Assembly: GCA_034211175.1 (NCBI GenBank)
Contig: JAXHUH010000301.1
Coordinates: 1-64,000, forward strand
From: JAXHUH01 sp034211175
GTDB lineage: Bacteria > Actinomycetota > Acidimicrobiia > Acidimicrobiales > CAIXPF01
Reading direction: 5' to 3'
Length of the DNA stretch: 64,000 nt
The position numbers and the translations under genes are program-made. Below are positions 32,440 to 41,308 of this stretch, in pieces. The stretch's first letter is position 1, and each line of letters opens with the position of its first letter. Below the pieces are notes generated by a model. The model saw only the letters and a program-made list of their open reading frames with translations, had not been told where the DNA came from and did no database searches.

Positions 32440-33141
32440 GTGAGCCAGTTGGGATTGGTCGCTGTGCCGGCCGGGCCTCGTTGCCGCGCCGTTCCTCTTG
32501 TCGGGCCGTCGGTCGCTGGTGTGCGAGAGTGGATGTTCGTGAGCCCTGTTCTGTGGTCGAAGCCAGTCGCAGCGGTTGGAGCAGCGGCCGTGTTCGGCTG
32601 GTTGGCCTCGATCGAGCTCGGCAGCTCGCGTAACGCCTCCCACGAAGCCACAACAACGGGAAATGGAGGAGAAGTCGTCGTCACCGCGACGAGCCGTCTG
32701 TTCGAAATGGCCGCGCTCGTCAGCCTGGTGAGCGGGCTCGGGGCTTCGCTTCTCCTTCCAGCCACCATGATTCGAACAAGACGCACCAGCTTCGGCACTG
32801 GCATGTCGCTCCTCGTCGCGGCTGGAGTGTTGAGCAGCGCAGCTCGCCGTCGGCTCGGCCGGTTCCACCGGGACGCCCTCACGGTCCATGATGACCATCA
32901 AGTCATCGATACTGGCCCCTACGGATACGTGCGCCACCCTCTCTACCTCGCGACGGTAGGGGTGTTCGTTGGCACCGGGGCCGTCCTGGGCAACTGGGTG
33001 AGCGTCGCTGTCGCCGCGCTGCCAACGGCTGCACTCGCCCGTCGGATCGTGGTCGAGGAGCGGATGCTCGTCGACCACCTCGGCGAGGACTACCTCACCT
33101 ACCAGGAGCGCACGAGTCGGCTGGTTCCAGGCCTCTGGTGA
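32440..33141 (+). CDS. isoprenylcysteine carboxyl methyltransferase family protein
   Basis: A membrane methyltransferase of the ICMT/PEMT type. The C-terminal signature is readable: GPYGYVRHPLYLATVGVFVG, then EERMLVDHLGEDYLTYQERTSRLVPGLW. Hydrophobic helices occur at about residues 40-60, 85-105, 120-135 and 165-195. Bacterial members methylate unknown substrates. The start is uncertain: GTG 32440 gives 233 residues, ATG 32533 gives 202 and fits the first helix better. A TACCGT-N7-GTG pattern upstream (32410, GTG 32423) would open a six-codon leader peptide ending at the 32440 start. Confidence 0.82.
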   Translation: MSQLGLVAVPAGPRCRAVPLVGPSVAGVREWMFVSPVLWSKPVAAVGAAAVFGWLASIELGSSRNASHEATTTGNGGEVVVTATSRLFEMAALVSLVSGLGASLLLPATMIRTRRTSFGTGMSLLVAAGVLSSAARRRLGRFHRDALTVHDDHQVIDTGPYGYVRHPLYLATVGVFVGTGAVLGNWVSVAVAALPTAALARRIVVEERMLVDHLGEDYLTYQERTSRLVPGLW

Positions 33142-33197
33142 CACAGGGACGTCGGGTGGGCCGCAGTACGACGGCGGGCCGGTGCTGCGCTCGCCGG

Positions 33198-33833
33198 TCA
33201 GAGATCCAGCGGCTTCTGGCCGAGAAGGGTTGCATGGTCGAACGGGCGGCCGCCTTCGGGTAGCAGGGTCGACTCCAGCTCGATGCGGGTGAACCCGGCG
33301 TCGCGCAGCTGTTGTCCAACTCGTTCCGGGAACAGCTCGTAGGCGGTCACGACCTTGTGATCGAACGGCGTTCCGTGAGCATCAGCGGACCTCGAGCCGA
33401 AGAAGGAGACGAACGCCGGCGCCCCGGGCTCCAAGGCACGGAACCACTCGACGAACACGTCATCGAGATCTGACGGATGCAGGTGGATGAGCGAGTACCG
33501 CGAGACGATGCCGCCGAGCGACGCATCGTCGAACGGGAGCTCTGTGAGATCGCCGACCTGGAAGTGCAGGTCGGGAAAGGCCTGACGAGCCTGAGCGATC
33601 TGACCGGGAGAGAGATCAACTCCCAGTGCTGGCAGCCCTCGGCTGCTCAGATGGTGGACGACGCTCCCCGGGCCGCACCCGAGGTCGGCGACCAGACCTC
33701 GACAAGCCGCGGCCAACCGGGCGAACTCGGCGAGCCACGTCGAAGACTGGGTGTCACTATCGAGCTCGTTCAGGAACAACGACGCGTACAGCTCGGCGTT
33801 GGCGTCGTACGCCTCTCGGACCAGTTCCGTCAC
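33198..33833 (-). CDS. class I SAM-dependent methyltransferase
   Basis: A 211-residue small-molecule methyltransferase. The SAM motif I is LVADLGCGPGSVV (about residues 46-58), motif II LGVDLSPGQIAQAR, motif III region VGDLTELPFDDASL and then YSLIHLHPSDLDDVF. The substrate is unknown. The AT content is slightly higher than in the neighbouring genes, consistent with the accessory character of the region. Confidence 0.9.
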   Translation of the reverse strand: MTELVREAYDANAELYASLFLNELDSDTQSSTWLAEFARLAAACRGLVADLGCGPGSVVHHLSSRGLPALGVDLSPGQIAQARQAFPDLHFQVGDLTELPFDDASLGGIVSRYSLIHLHPSDLDDVFVEWFRALEPGAPAFVSFFGSRSADAHGTPFDHKVVTAYELFPERVGQQLRDAGFTRIELESTLLPEGGRPFDHATLLGQKPLDL

Positions 33834-33846
33834 TGGCCCAAGCCTT

Positions 33847-34329
33847 TCACGCCCTCGTCGACCTCGTGCGGTGGGCCGGGTGGGCCCGGAGCACCTTCAG
33901 GAGCTGCTCCGCATCCTCCGGTGAGAGGGTGACCTCCAGGGTGACCATCCCGTCGCCCCGGTCGCGTCGCCGCACCCGTCCGGCGGGCGCCGACCGACCC
34001 CGGGGCGCGGCAGGGTCGCGGGGCAACGGGTAGGAGCCTCGTCGGCGAGTGGGTGCCGTCGACCGGTGGCGGTCCATCGGTGATCCGGACGGCATCGGTA
34101 GCCGGGGCGGTCCGTGGTCGACGACCGCGACGTTGCCGGACCAGCGAACGGTCGCCTCGTCGATCGCCCGTCGGCGGTCCTCGGTCCGCGGCTGGCCGCC
34201 GGAGCCGTCGAGCCTGCCGGGAGGCGCCGATCGCTCTCGTGCCGCCGGCGCCGCGGCGCCCGGCGAGGGGACCCCGGCCGGGCGGGGGTCGAACAGGGTC
34301 AACGTTCCGTCGTCGCGCTCAGCTGCCAT
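33847..34329 (-). CDS. protein of unknown function, Arg/Pro-rich
   Basis: A 160-residue frame from ATG 34329. The N-terminus GTLTLFDPRPAGVPSP and the C-terminus MVTLEVTLSPEDAEQLLKVLRAHPAHRT look protein-like, while the middle is low-complexity Arg/Pro/Ser. There is no recognised family. It faces away from the SEC-C gene. It could be a real disordered protein; the alternative frames on the other strand look worse. Confidence 0.45.
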   Translation of the reverse strand: MAAERDDGTLTLFDPRPAGVPSPGAAAPAARERSAPPGRLDGSGGQPRTEDRRRAIDEATVRWSGNVAVVDHGPPRLPMPSGSPMDRHRSTAPTRRRGSYPLPRDPAAPRGRSAPAGRVRRRDRGDGMVTLEVTLSPEDAEQLLKVLRAHPAHRTRSTRA

Positions 34330-34441
34330 GGGCCCAGTCTCCCGACCCCCTGTGACAGTCCCGGCCCGCCACCGCCTCGAGGCGGACACCGGCGAGGGTA
34401 CGTGGACGCAACGGCGCGCCCGCGGCCGCGAGAATCGGGGG

Positions 34442-36511
34442 GTGAGCGACGCCGATGACCTCCTCGAGACGGTGGCGGACGTGCTGGGCACGTCGGCCAT
34501 GACCCTCGCCGCCGTGGTCGACGCCCTGCGCTCCCGGGCCGGCGCGGAGGCCGGCGCCGGGCGGGCGGTCCCCACCGAGGCGCGGGTGGCCGAGGCGTTG
34601 CGCCCGGCGTGGTCGTTCGTCGAGGTGAGCGGGGGTGTGGCCCACCTGCCGTCGCTGCTCGACGGGACGACCTGGACGGTTGCCGTCGACGCCGCCGACG
34701 CGGCCGACGGCGTGGTCCGGTTGCATCCCGATCTCGCCGCCCTCGGCTGGTGGTTCGGAGACGTGGAGGTGCTCGACCTGCTGGACGAGACCGACGCACC
34801 GGCGGGAGCGGCCCGCTGGGAGGTCGCGGAGCGCGACGGCGAGGAGCGCGACGTGCTCGTCGTCCCGCCCGGCAGCCTCGACGCGGTCGCCGGTGGTGCC
34901 GCATCGGTGACCGTCGCCGGGCGGGCGCTGCGCCTCGAGCCGTGCCCCGAGGTGCCCGCCCCGGACCCGGCGCAGGTCGAGGCGTTGCGCGGCGCGTTCG
35001 GTGCCGCCGCCGACGTCGTGGCGGTCGACATGGCCCGCGACGAGCCGGTCGAGCTCCGGTTCGTCACGCTGGAGCGGCTCCTGTCCGAGGGCCTCGTCGG
35101 CGACCGCGACACGTTCGTCGCCACGCCGGTCGCCCCGATCGTCGAGCTGCTGTCCGCGGCCGGGTTCGAGGAGCGCAACGGCACGGTCGCCGAGGTCGGC
35201 TTCGAGTGGGCCGCGCTGCGCTCGTTGCGGGTGCGCCGGCGGCTCGTGATCGAGCACGGCCTCGACGAGGAGGATGCCCGCACCCTGTTCGCCGTGCTCG
35301 GGCTGACCACGATGTTCCTCGCCTCGGGCGAGTTGAGCAACGACGCCGATGAGCGCTCGGCCGCCGCGCTGCTGGCCATCGTCTGCTTCCTGAAGGGCCC
35401 GTTGTCCGACGCCTACTGGGCGGAGACGATCGGGAGGGGCATGGAACCGGGGGAGGTCGGCTCGTTCGCCGAGGCGGTGCTGGACGCCAACCCCGGCACG
35501 GCGGCGCCGGTCGGCGTGACCTGGCTGAAGGCCCGGTGCCTCGACCTCGTCGGCGAGACGGACGCCGCGCGCGCCCTCCTCGACTCGGTGGTGGACGGCA
35601 CGACCGACCACGCCCCCGCCCTGGTGATGCTGGCCGGCTTCGCCGCCGACCGCAGCGACGCCGCCGGGGCGCTCGCCCTGCTCGAGCGCACCGGCGTGAC
35701 CGAGCACGACCACCACCACCACGACCACGGCGGTCACCACCACCACGATCACGACCACCACGCCGACGACGAGGCTCCGAGCATGGTGGCCGCCCACCGG
35801 CTCCTCGACGAGATCGGCTGGCTGGCCCGCACCCGCCCGCCGGCCATGGCCGGCCGCAACGACCGCTGTCCGTGCGGGTCGGGCCGCAAGTACAAGGCCT
35901 GCCACCTCGGCCACGAGCTCCACCCGCTCGACGAGCGCGCCGCGTGGCTGATCGGCAAGGCCGAGCGGTTCGTCCGGGACCGCCACCCCGGCAGGATCGA
36001 GTCGCTGGCCGCGGCCATGGCCGACCCCGACGTGTCGCCGCCGATGTTCGCCCAGCTCTCGCGTTCGCCGTTCGTGGCCGACGTGGCGCTCCACGAGGGC
36101 GGAGGCTTTGCCGAGATGCTCGCCGCCCGATCCGGGCTGCTGCCCGACGACGAGCGCGCGCTGGCCGAGGCGTGGCTCGGGGTCGACCGGTCGATCTACG
36201 AGCTGGAACGGGTGCTCGGAGACCGGATCCTGCTCCGAGACCTGGCCACCGGGCAGCACCTGACGCTGGCTAACCTCGCCCGGGCCGACACCGCCGGCGA
36301 GGGCCGGTTGCTGGTGGGCCGGCCCCTGCCGATGGGCGACGGGTACCGGGCGTTCACCGGGTTCCTCCCCGTCGAGGCCCCGGCGCTCGAGCCGCTGCGC
36401 ACCGCGCTGGACGCCCGGGACCCGGCGGCGGTCGCCCACGCGCTGGCGATCTCGCTCGCCGACCCCGGCCCCCGGCACGACGAGCGCCGGGGCCTGCCGA
36501 CCCTGCGCTGA
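34442..36511 (+). CDS. SEC-C zinc-motif protein with His-rich loop
   Basis: A 689-residue cytoplasmic protein. The first 400 residues are unrecognised and mostly helical (two copies of DLAAL/LERLL-type segments). At residues about 420-442 there is a stretch made almost only of His and Asp. At about 472-490 comes a complete SEC-C motif RNDRCPCGSGRKYKACHLGH, the zinc-binding module also found at the end of SecA, used for protein contacts. The C-terminal part is again helical. GTG 34442 is the first start after the divergent gene. The His cluster suggests metal storage or sensing, but that is inference. Confidence 0.8.
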   Translation: MSDADDLLETVADVLGTSAMTLAAVVDALRSRAGAEAGAGRAVPTEARVAEALRPAWSFVEVSGGVAHLPSLLDGTTWTVAVDAADAADGVVRLHPDLAALGWWFGDVEVLDLLDETDAPAGAARWEVAERDGEERDVLVVPPGSLDAVAGGAASVTVAGRALRLEPCPEVPAPDPAQVEALRGAFGAAADVVAVDMARDEPVELRFVTLERLLSEGLVGDRDTFVATPVAPIVELLSAAGFEERNGTVAEVGFEWAALRSLRVRRRLVIEHGLDEEDARTLFAVLGLTTMFLASGELSNDADERSAAALLAIVCFLKGPLSDAYWAETIGRGMEPGEVGSFAEAVLDANPGTAAPVGVTWLKARCLDLVGETDAARALLDSVVDGTTDHAPALVMLAGFAADRSDAAGALALLERTGVTEHDHHHHDHGGHHHHDHDHHADDEAPSMVAAHRLLDEIGWLARTRPPAMAGRNDRCPCGSGRKYKACHLGHELHPLDERAAWLIGKAERFVRDRHPGRIESLAAAMADPDVSPPMFAQLSRSPFVADVALHEGGGFAEMLAARSGLLPDDERALAEAWLGVDRSIYELERVLGDRILLRDLATGQHLTLANLARADTAGEGRLLVGRPLPMGDGYRAFTGFLPVEAPALEPLRTALDARDPAAVAHALAISLADPGPRHDERRGLPTLR

Positions 36512-36565
36512 CCGACCCCGCCCCGCATCGCCGGCGTCCGCTGGCACCGACGGACCACGGCGGCG

Positions 36566-37330
36566 TCAGACCAGTTCGAGGCCGCCGTCGAGGGTGAGGA
36601 CCTGGCCCGTCAGCCAGCTGGACGCCGGGTCGGCCAGGCGGAGGATCCAGGAGGCGACCTCCTCGGGCTCGCCGCGGCGCCCGAGCGGGATGCGCGCCGT
36701 CTCGTCCTGCTTGATCTGCTCGATCATCTCGCCCGGAAGGCCCGCGGCGGCGAGGGCCCTGGCTCTCGGTCGGGCCGGGGGCCAGCGCGTTGACCCGGAC
36801 GCCGGTCGCGGCGAGCTCGAGCGCCCAGCTGCGGGTGAGGTGCTCGAGGGCTGCCTTGGACGCGGCGTAGTGCGCGCCGCCCGGCATCGGCCGATGGCCG
36901 TAGGTGCTGGAGACGTTCACGATCGAGCCATTGGTCGCCCGCAGGTGGGGCAGGGCCGCATTGGCCAGCAGGCTCGGCGCGGTCACGTTCAGGTCGAACA
37001 GGCCGTCGATGCCCTCGGCGGTCGTCGCGTCGAGCGGCATCACCCTGGTCACGCCGGCGTTGTTCACGGGCACGTCCAGACGTCCCCACCGGCTGATCGC
37101 GGCGTCGATCACCCGCTCGGGTGCCTCCGGGACGCGCAGGTCGGCGGGATGGATGGCGATGGCGGGATGTGCTGCGGCGGTCTCGGCCAGCGCGTCCTCG
37201 CGGCGCCCGACGCCGAGCACCTCCGCTCCGGCGTGGCGAACGCGACGGCAGTCGCGCGGCCGATGCCCGACCCGGCGCCGGTGACGATGGCCACCTTGCC
37301 GCCGAAGTCGCTGTCTGCGTGGGGGGTCAC
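36566..37330 (-). pseudogene. SDR-family oxidoreductase gene with two frameshifts
   Basis: A short-chain dehydrogenase. From GTG 37330 (MTPHADSDFGGKVAIVTGAGSGIGRATAVAFA) the frame is right until about 37227, where one base is missing; the next frame gives EVLGVGRRED, the NNAGV motif and YAASKAALEHL with Tyr and Lys, until about 36766, where one extra base returns to the first frame for RALAAAGLPGEMIEQ... to GGLELV. The two indels compensate. Either the gene is broken or, more likely in a draft assembly, these are sequence errors. A AAAGGA ribosome-binding site precedes the start. It is divergent from arsR across a long palindrome. Confidence 0.88.
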
Positions 37331-37338
37331 AACCGTTC

Positions 37339-37371
37339 CTTTGTTCGATGTTCTACGAACGTCGAACAAAG
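37339..37371. promoter_or_regulatory. 33-bp ArsR operator palindrome
   Basis: Arms ctttgttcgatgttc (37339-37353) and gaacgtcgaacaaag (37357-37371), 14 of 15 positions complementary, spacer tac. A further half-site gttcga (37381-37386) overlaps the arsR start. It lies in the 55-bp space between the divergent SDR and ArsR genes and probably controls both. Confidence 0.8.
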
Positions 37372-37377
37372 TAGGAT
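37372..37377 (+). promoter_or_regulatory. leaderless -10 element of arsR
   Basis: TAGGAT, eight bases before ATG 37386, directly next to the palindrome. Confidence 0.5.
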
Positions 37378-37385
37378 CGTGTTCG

Positions 37386-37748
37386 ATGAAGGAGGCGCGG
37401 CACCCCGAGCTGGACGAGATGAACCTCGTCACCGTGATGGCGGCCCTCAGCGACCCGATCCGTGTCGGGCTGGTGCGCGTGCTGGGCGACGGCTCCGAGC
37501 GGGGCTGGGGTGAGCTGCGGGCCCCGGTCGCGAAGTCGACCCTCAGCCACCACCTGCGAGTGCTGCGCGACGCCGGGATCACGAGGACCCGCCAGGAGGG
37601 CACCCGCTGCTTCGTCACGCTCCGGCGCAGCGACCTCGACGCGCGCTTCCCGGGCCTGCTCGGCGCCGTGCTGGACGCGGCCCGCGACGGCGACATCGGC
37701 GACGAGGTCGGCGTGGCCGCCGATGGGGATGGCCCACTGGTGCGTTGA
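37386..37748 (+). CDS. ArsR-family repressor
   Basis: A 120-residue winged-helix regulator: EMNLVTVMAALSDPIRVGLVRVL, then APVAKSTLSHHLRVLRDAGITRTRQEGTRCFVTLRR. The metal-binding CVCEL motif of classic ArsR is absent, so it is of the non-metal type often paired with an oxidoreductase or transporter. The divergent SDR gene and the palindrome between them suggest that it controls the SDR. Confidence 0.9.
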   Translation: MKEARHPELDEMNLVTVMAALSDPIRVGLVRVLGDGSERGWGELRAPVAKSTLSHHLRVLRDAGITRTRQEGTRCFVTLRRSDLDARFPGLLGAVLDAARDGDIGDEVGVAADGDGPLVR

Positions 37749-37840
37749 CCCGACGCGGTCCGCCATCGCCGTCGAGCCGGGAGGGCCGACTCGATCGTTC
37801 GACGCGAAGGCGACGGCCGTCGGGCGGCGCGATGAACGTG

Positions 37841-37865
37841 GTTCGTTCGCACTCGCGCGGGGTAG
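37841..37865 (+). promoter_or_regulatory. possible stress-sigma promoter of csbD
   Basis: GTTC at 37841-37844 and GGGTAG at 37860-37865 separated by 15 bases resemble the SigB-like promoter (GNNT-N14-16-GGGTA) of general-stress genes. The gene begins 56 bases further on. Confidence 0.45.
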
Positions 37866-37920
37866 TGCCCTCTCGAACGCCCGGGCATCCGGTTCCGGGC
37901 CGGCCGAGAGGGGAACTCAC

Positions 37921-38085
37921 ATGGCGAACTCCGATGAGGCCAAGGGCAGGGTCAAGGAAGCCGTTGGCGATCTCACCGACGACGAGGAGATCAAGCGCGA
38001 AGGCAAGACCGATCGCGCCGCCGGCAAGGTCAAGGACGCCGTCGACAACGTCAAGGACAAGCTGACCGGCAACGACGACGCCTGA
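37921..38085 (+). CDS. CsbD-family stress protein
   Basis: A 54-residue hydrophilic protein: SDEAKGRVKEAVGDLTDDEEIKREGKTDRAAGKVKDAVDNVKDKL, the CsbD pattern, probably intrinsically flexible and general-stress induced. GAGAGGGG is a good ribosome-binding site. A stress-type promoter upstream and a strong hairpin downstream make it a single-gene unit. Confidence 0.93.
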   Translation: MANSDEAKGRVKEAVGDLTDDEEIKREGKTDRAAGKVKDAVDNVKDKLTGNDDA

Positions 38086-38098
38086 TCGAACGGACGTC

Positions 38099-38133
38099 GG
38101 GGCCGGGTGCCGCCAATGGCGGCGCCCGGCCCC
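38099..38133. terminator. hairpin after csbD
   Basis: 16-base arms at 38099-38114 and 38118-38133 (ggggccgggtgccgcc and its near complement, one G-U pair), loop of three bases. Confidence 0.8.
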
Positions 38134-38207
38134 TGTCGCGTACCGGTCGGGCTCAACGGGTCGCGCAAGCCGGCTCGCCGTCGGCCGACGAGGCCCGGGG
38201 CCGTTGC

Positions 38208-38768
38208 TCAGTCGCGAAGGGCCTGCTCGATGAGCTCGGCGATCTCGGTGTTGTCGCGCTGGCGGGCGACGTCGATGGCGGTGAGGCCCTTCTCGTTGGT
38301 CGCCGCAAGGTCCTGAGGCCGGGCGACGAGCAGCGCGGCGGCCTCGGTGCAGCCGAACCACGCGGCGGTCATCAGCGGGGTCATGCCGAGCTCCGACCGG
38401 GCGGTCACGTCGGCACCGGCGTCGAGCAGCGCGGTGACGATGTGGGCCTGGAGCTCGCCGTTCGACGGGCCGCTGCTGGCGTCGTACCACGCGGGCATCT
38501 CGGGCGAGCCGCCGACCGCGAGGTGCAGCGGCGTCTCCTGCGTCTCCATCCGGGCGCCGACGTCCGCGCCGTGGGCGAGGAGCTCGTCGACGACGTCGGC
38601 CCGGAAGTTGCGGGCCGCCGACATCAACGGTGTGTAGCCGACGCTGTTGGCGACGTTCACCGCCATCCCGTCGGCGATCTCCCGGCGCACGACGTCGAGC
38701 TGGCCGAGCCCGCACCTGCGGATGAACAGGTCGATGTCCTCGGGCGTCGGCTGTTCGGTTCCGTCCAT
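38208..38768 (-). CDS. ankyrin-repeat protein
   Basis: A 186-residue protein with about four ankyrin repeats (GYTPLMSAARNFRADVVDELLAHGADV, ETPLHLAVGGS, GMTPLMTAAWFGCTEAAALLVA, GLTAIDVARQRDNTEIAELI). A protein-binding scaffold in the cytoplasm; the partner is unknown. The ATG is at 38768. Confidence 0.93.
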   Translation of the reverse strand: MDGTEQPTPEDIDLFIRRCGLGQLDVVRREIADGMAVNVANSVGYTPLMSAARNFRADVVDELLAHGADVGARMETQETPLHLAVGGSPEMPAWYDASSGPSNGELQAHIVTALLDAGADVTARSELGMTPLMTAAWFGCTEAAALLVARPQDLAATNEKGLTAIDVARQRDNTEIAELIEQALRD

Positions 38769-38996
38769 CGTTCCTCCCGGCGCGGCGTCGACCCGGTCGC
38801 GCCCCGAGGTTCGCACAGCGCCGGGCCCCGCACGCGCCGCCGGTTCGTGGGCCGGCCCCGTGAGGGGCACGGGCAGTACCCCGATCAGCGTGACCTTCCC
38901 CGACCGGCGGCGATCGTGTTGCGTGGACCTCCGATCCCGGTGACGCAACCCACGGCACCGGGCGCGACCCCCAGCCCGGCCATCGAGAGATCCACC
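38769..38996. other. intergenic region between ankyrin and MDR genes
   Basis: 228 bases between divergent genes. An inverted repeat gttgcgt (38918-38924) / acgcaac (38943-38949) with an 18-base spacer is the only structure I see; no clear promoter was identified. Confidence 0.4.
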
Positions 38997-39989
38997 GTGA
39001 GCGCTGACCTACCGATCCACGACCTCGATCCCGCGGCCGGCGCCAACGTCGGGTACCTCACCCGCCCCGGAGCGCCGCCGCGCCTCGTCGAGCAGCCCGC
39101 ACCGGAGCCGGCCGACGACGAGGTGGTCGTGCGCACCCGGGCGGTCGCGCTCAACCACGCCGACCTCGCCGGGGCGGACGACGGACGCGTGGCCGGCTAC
39201 GAGCTCAGCGGGGAGGTCGTCGCGGTCGGCGCCGACGTGGACCCGACGCTCGTCGGCCGCAGGGTCATGGGGACGACGCCGGGTGCGTTCGCCCGGTTCG
39301 CCACCGCCCATCGCCGCCATGTCATCGCCATCCCCGACGAGGTGTCGTTCGAGGACGCCGCCGCCCTCCCCACCGCCCTGCTGACCGAGCACGGCGCGCT
39401 CACCACCGCCGGCGTCGGGCCCGGCGACACCGTCCTCCTCACCGCGGCCACCTCCGGCATCGGGCTCATCGGTGTCCAGCTCGCGAAGCTCGCCGGGTGC
39501 GCGAACGTGATCGCCACGACCCGGTCCGAGGAGCGGCGGGCGCTGCTCGAATCGGTGGGTGCCACCACCGTGGTCGTGGCCGACGGTGACGACCTGGCCG
39601 ACCGGGTCCTCGACGCCACCGGGGGCCGAGGCGTCGACGTGGTCCTCGACCACATCGGCGGGGCGATGGTGGCGACGTGCGTCGCCGCGACCCGGGTGGG
39701 TGGCGTCGTCGTGAGCGTCGGCCGCCTCGCCGGCGAGGAGGGCACCGTCGACCTGATGACGTTGGCGAAGCGGGAGGTCCTCCTGCGCTCGGTGTCCTAC
39801 GGCTTCACCCCACCCGAGACGATCGGCCGATTGCTCGACGGCCTCGGTCCCGAGATCATCCCGGCGGTTGTGGACGGGCGGGTGCGGGCCGTCGTCGATC
39901 GGGTGCTCCCGTTCGACCGGGCCGATGAGGCGTTCGAGCACCTGAGGTCGGGCCGGCCCGACGGCAAGGTCGTCCTCACCGGTCCCTGA
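38997..39989 (+). CDS. zinc-independent MDR oxidoreductase (quinone reductase-like)
   Basis: A 330-residue medium-chain dehydrogenase/reductase. NAD(P)-binding motif TAATSGIGLIGVQLAKLAG and GATTVV mark the quinone-reductase branch, with the early VALNHADLAGADDG replacing the zinc-binding residues of alcohol dehydrogenases. Probably reduces a quinone or enone with NADPH. GTG 38997 has gagaga upstream. The CPA1 antiporter gene follows 37 bases later, so an operon is possible. Confidence 0.9.
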   Translation: MSADLPIHDLDPAAGANVGYLTRPGAPPRLVEQPAPEPADDEVVVRTRAVALNHADLAGADDGRVAGYELSGEVVAVGADVDPTLVGRRVMGTTPGAFARFATAHRRHVIAIPDEVSFEDAAALPTALLTEHGALTTAGVGPGDTVLLTAATSGIGLIGVQLAKLAGCANVIATTRSEERRALLESVGATTVVVADGDDLADRVLDATGGRGVDVVLDHIGGAMVATCVAATRVGGVVVSVGRLAGEEGTVDLMTLAKREVLLRSVSYGFTPPETIGRLLDGLGPEIIPAVVDGRVRAVVDRVLPFDRADEAFEHLRSGRPDGKVVLTGP

Positions 39990-40026
39990 GGGGACGGCAC
40001 ACCCCCCGGCGGTGGAGGACCTCCCG

Positions 40027-41259
40027 ATGCCAGACCTGCACGTCACGACCTACCTCGTCCTCGGCATCGCGCTGCTGGGCATGGCCGCGCTGCCCAACGT
40101 CCTCGACCGGGGCCCGCTCGCGCTGCCCGTCGTCTACGTCGCCGTCGGTGCCGCCGCGTTCGCGCTGCTGCCGGCGCTGCCCGAGCTGCGCCCGACGAGC
40201 AACGCGGCGACCGCCCACGCGCTCGAGTACGCCGCCGAGGTCGTCGTCCTCGTCTCGCTCGCCGGCGTCGGCCTCCGGCTCGACCGCCGCTTCGGCTGGC
40301 GCTCGTGGAGCGTGGTGTGGCGACTCCTCGGCATCGCCATGCCACTCACGATCGCCGCGGTCGCCGGCCTCGGCGTCGTCGCCCTCGGGCTCCCGCTCGC
40401 GACCGCCGTGCTCCTCGGCGCGGTCCTCGCCCCGACCGACCCGGTCCTGGCCGGCGCCGTGCAGGTGGACGGCCCCGGCGAGGGGCGCGAGGACGAGGTC
40501 CGCTTCTCGCTCACCACCGAGGCCGGGCTGAACGACGGCCTCGCCTTCCCGTTCACCTACCTGGCGCTGGCGCTCGTGGCCGGCGTCGACGCGTCGGGTT
40601 GGGCCGACTGGGTCGCCGTCGATCTCGTCTACCGCATCGTCGCCGGCCTCACCGTCGGCGCCGCCGTCGGGATGGCGGTGGCGTGGTACGTGTTCCGGGT
40701 GTCCGACGAGGCCCGTGACGTGCGGGCACCGGGGCTGATCGTGATCGCGGTCATCACGCTCGCCTACGGCTTGGCGGAGCTGGCCCACGGCTACGGCTTC
40801 CTCGCCGTGTTCACCGCCGCCGTCGCCGGGCGTCGACTCGCCCCCGACGCCGAGTACCACCGGGTGACGTTCGGGTTCAACGAGCAGGTCGAGCAGATGC
40901 TGACCGCGCTGTCGTTGATCTGCCTCGGCGGGATCATGGTCTCCGAGGCCGACCTGTTCGGCTGGCGCACGCTGGCGCTGGCGGTGGCGCTCGTGCTCGT
41001 CGTCCGGCCCCTCGCCGGGCGGGTGGCGCTGCTCGGCGCCCGCCTCTCGGGCGGCGAGGAGCGGGCCACCGCGTTCTTCGGGGTCCGCGGCGTCGGTTCG
41101 ATCTACTACCTGGCGTTCGCCCAGACCCGGGGAGCGTTCGACGGGGCCGAGGACGTGTGGGCCGTGGTCCTCCTCGCCATCGCGATCTCCGCCGTCGTCC
41201 ACGGGGTGACGGCGGGCCCGGCCATGGCCCGGCTCGACCGGCTCCGCGCCCGGACCTGA
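40027..41259 (+). CDS. CPA1-family cation:proton antiporter
   Basis: A 410-residue membrane antiporter with about 12 helices. The ion-binding regions are LAPTDPVLAG (helix 5 type, TDP) and TTEAGLNDGLAFPF (ND motif) typical of Na+(K+)/H+ exchangers of the CPA1/NhaP type. It moves Na+ or K+ out against protons for pH and salt homeostasis. The ATG at 40027 has GGAGG nine bases before it. There is no C-terminal regulatory domain. Confidence 0.9.
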   Translation: MPDLHVTTYLVLGIALLGMAALPNVLDRGPLALPVVYVAVGAAAFALLPALPELRPTSNAATAHALEYAAEVVVLVSLAGVGLRLDRRFGWRSWSVVWRLLGIAMPLTIAAVAGLGVVALGLPLATAVLLGAVLAPTDPVLAGAVQVDGPGEGREDEVRFSLTTEAGLNDGLAFPFTYLALALVAGVDASGWADWVAVDLVYRIVAGLTVGAAVGMAVAWYVFRVSDEARDVRAPGLIVIAVITLAYGLAELAHGYGFLAVFTAAVAGRRLAPDAEYHRVTFGFNEQVEQMLTALSLICLGGIMVSEADLFGWRTLALAVALVLVVRPLAGRVALLGARLSGGEERATAFFGVRGVGSIYYLAFAQTRGAFDGAEDVWAVVLLAIAISAVVHGVTAGPAMARLDRLRART

Positions 41260-41308
41260 CCGCCGAACCGGCCCCGGGTGGCCCGCGAGCCACCTCGCAG
41301 GTCGTGCC

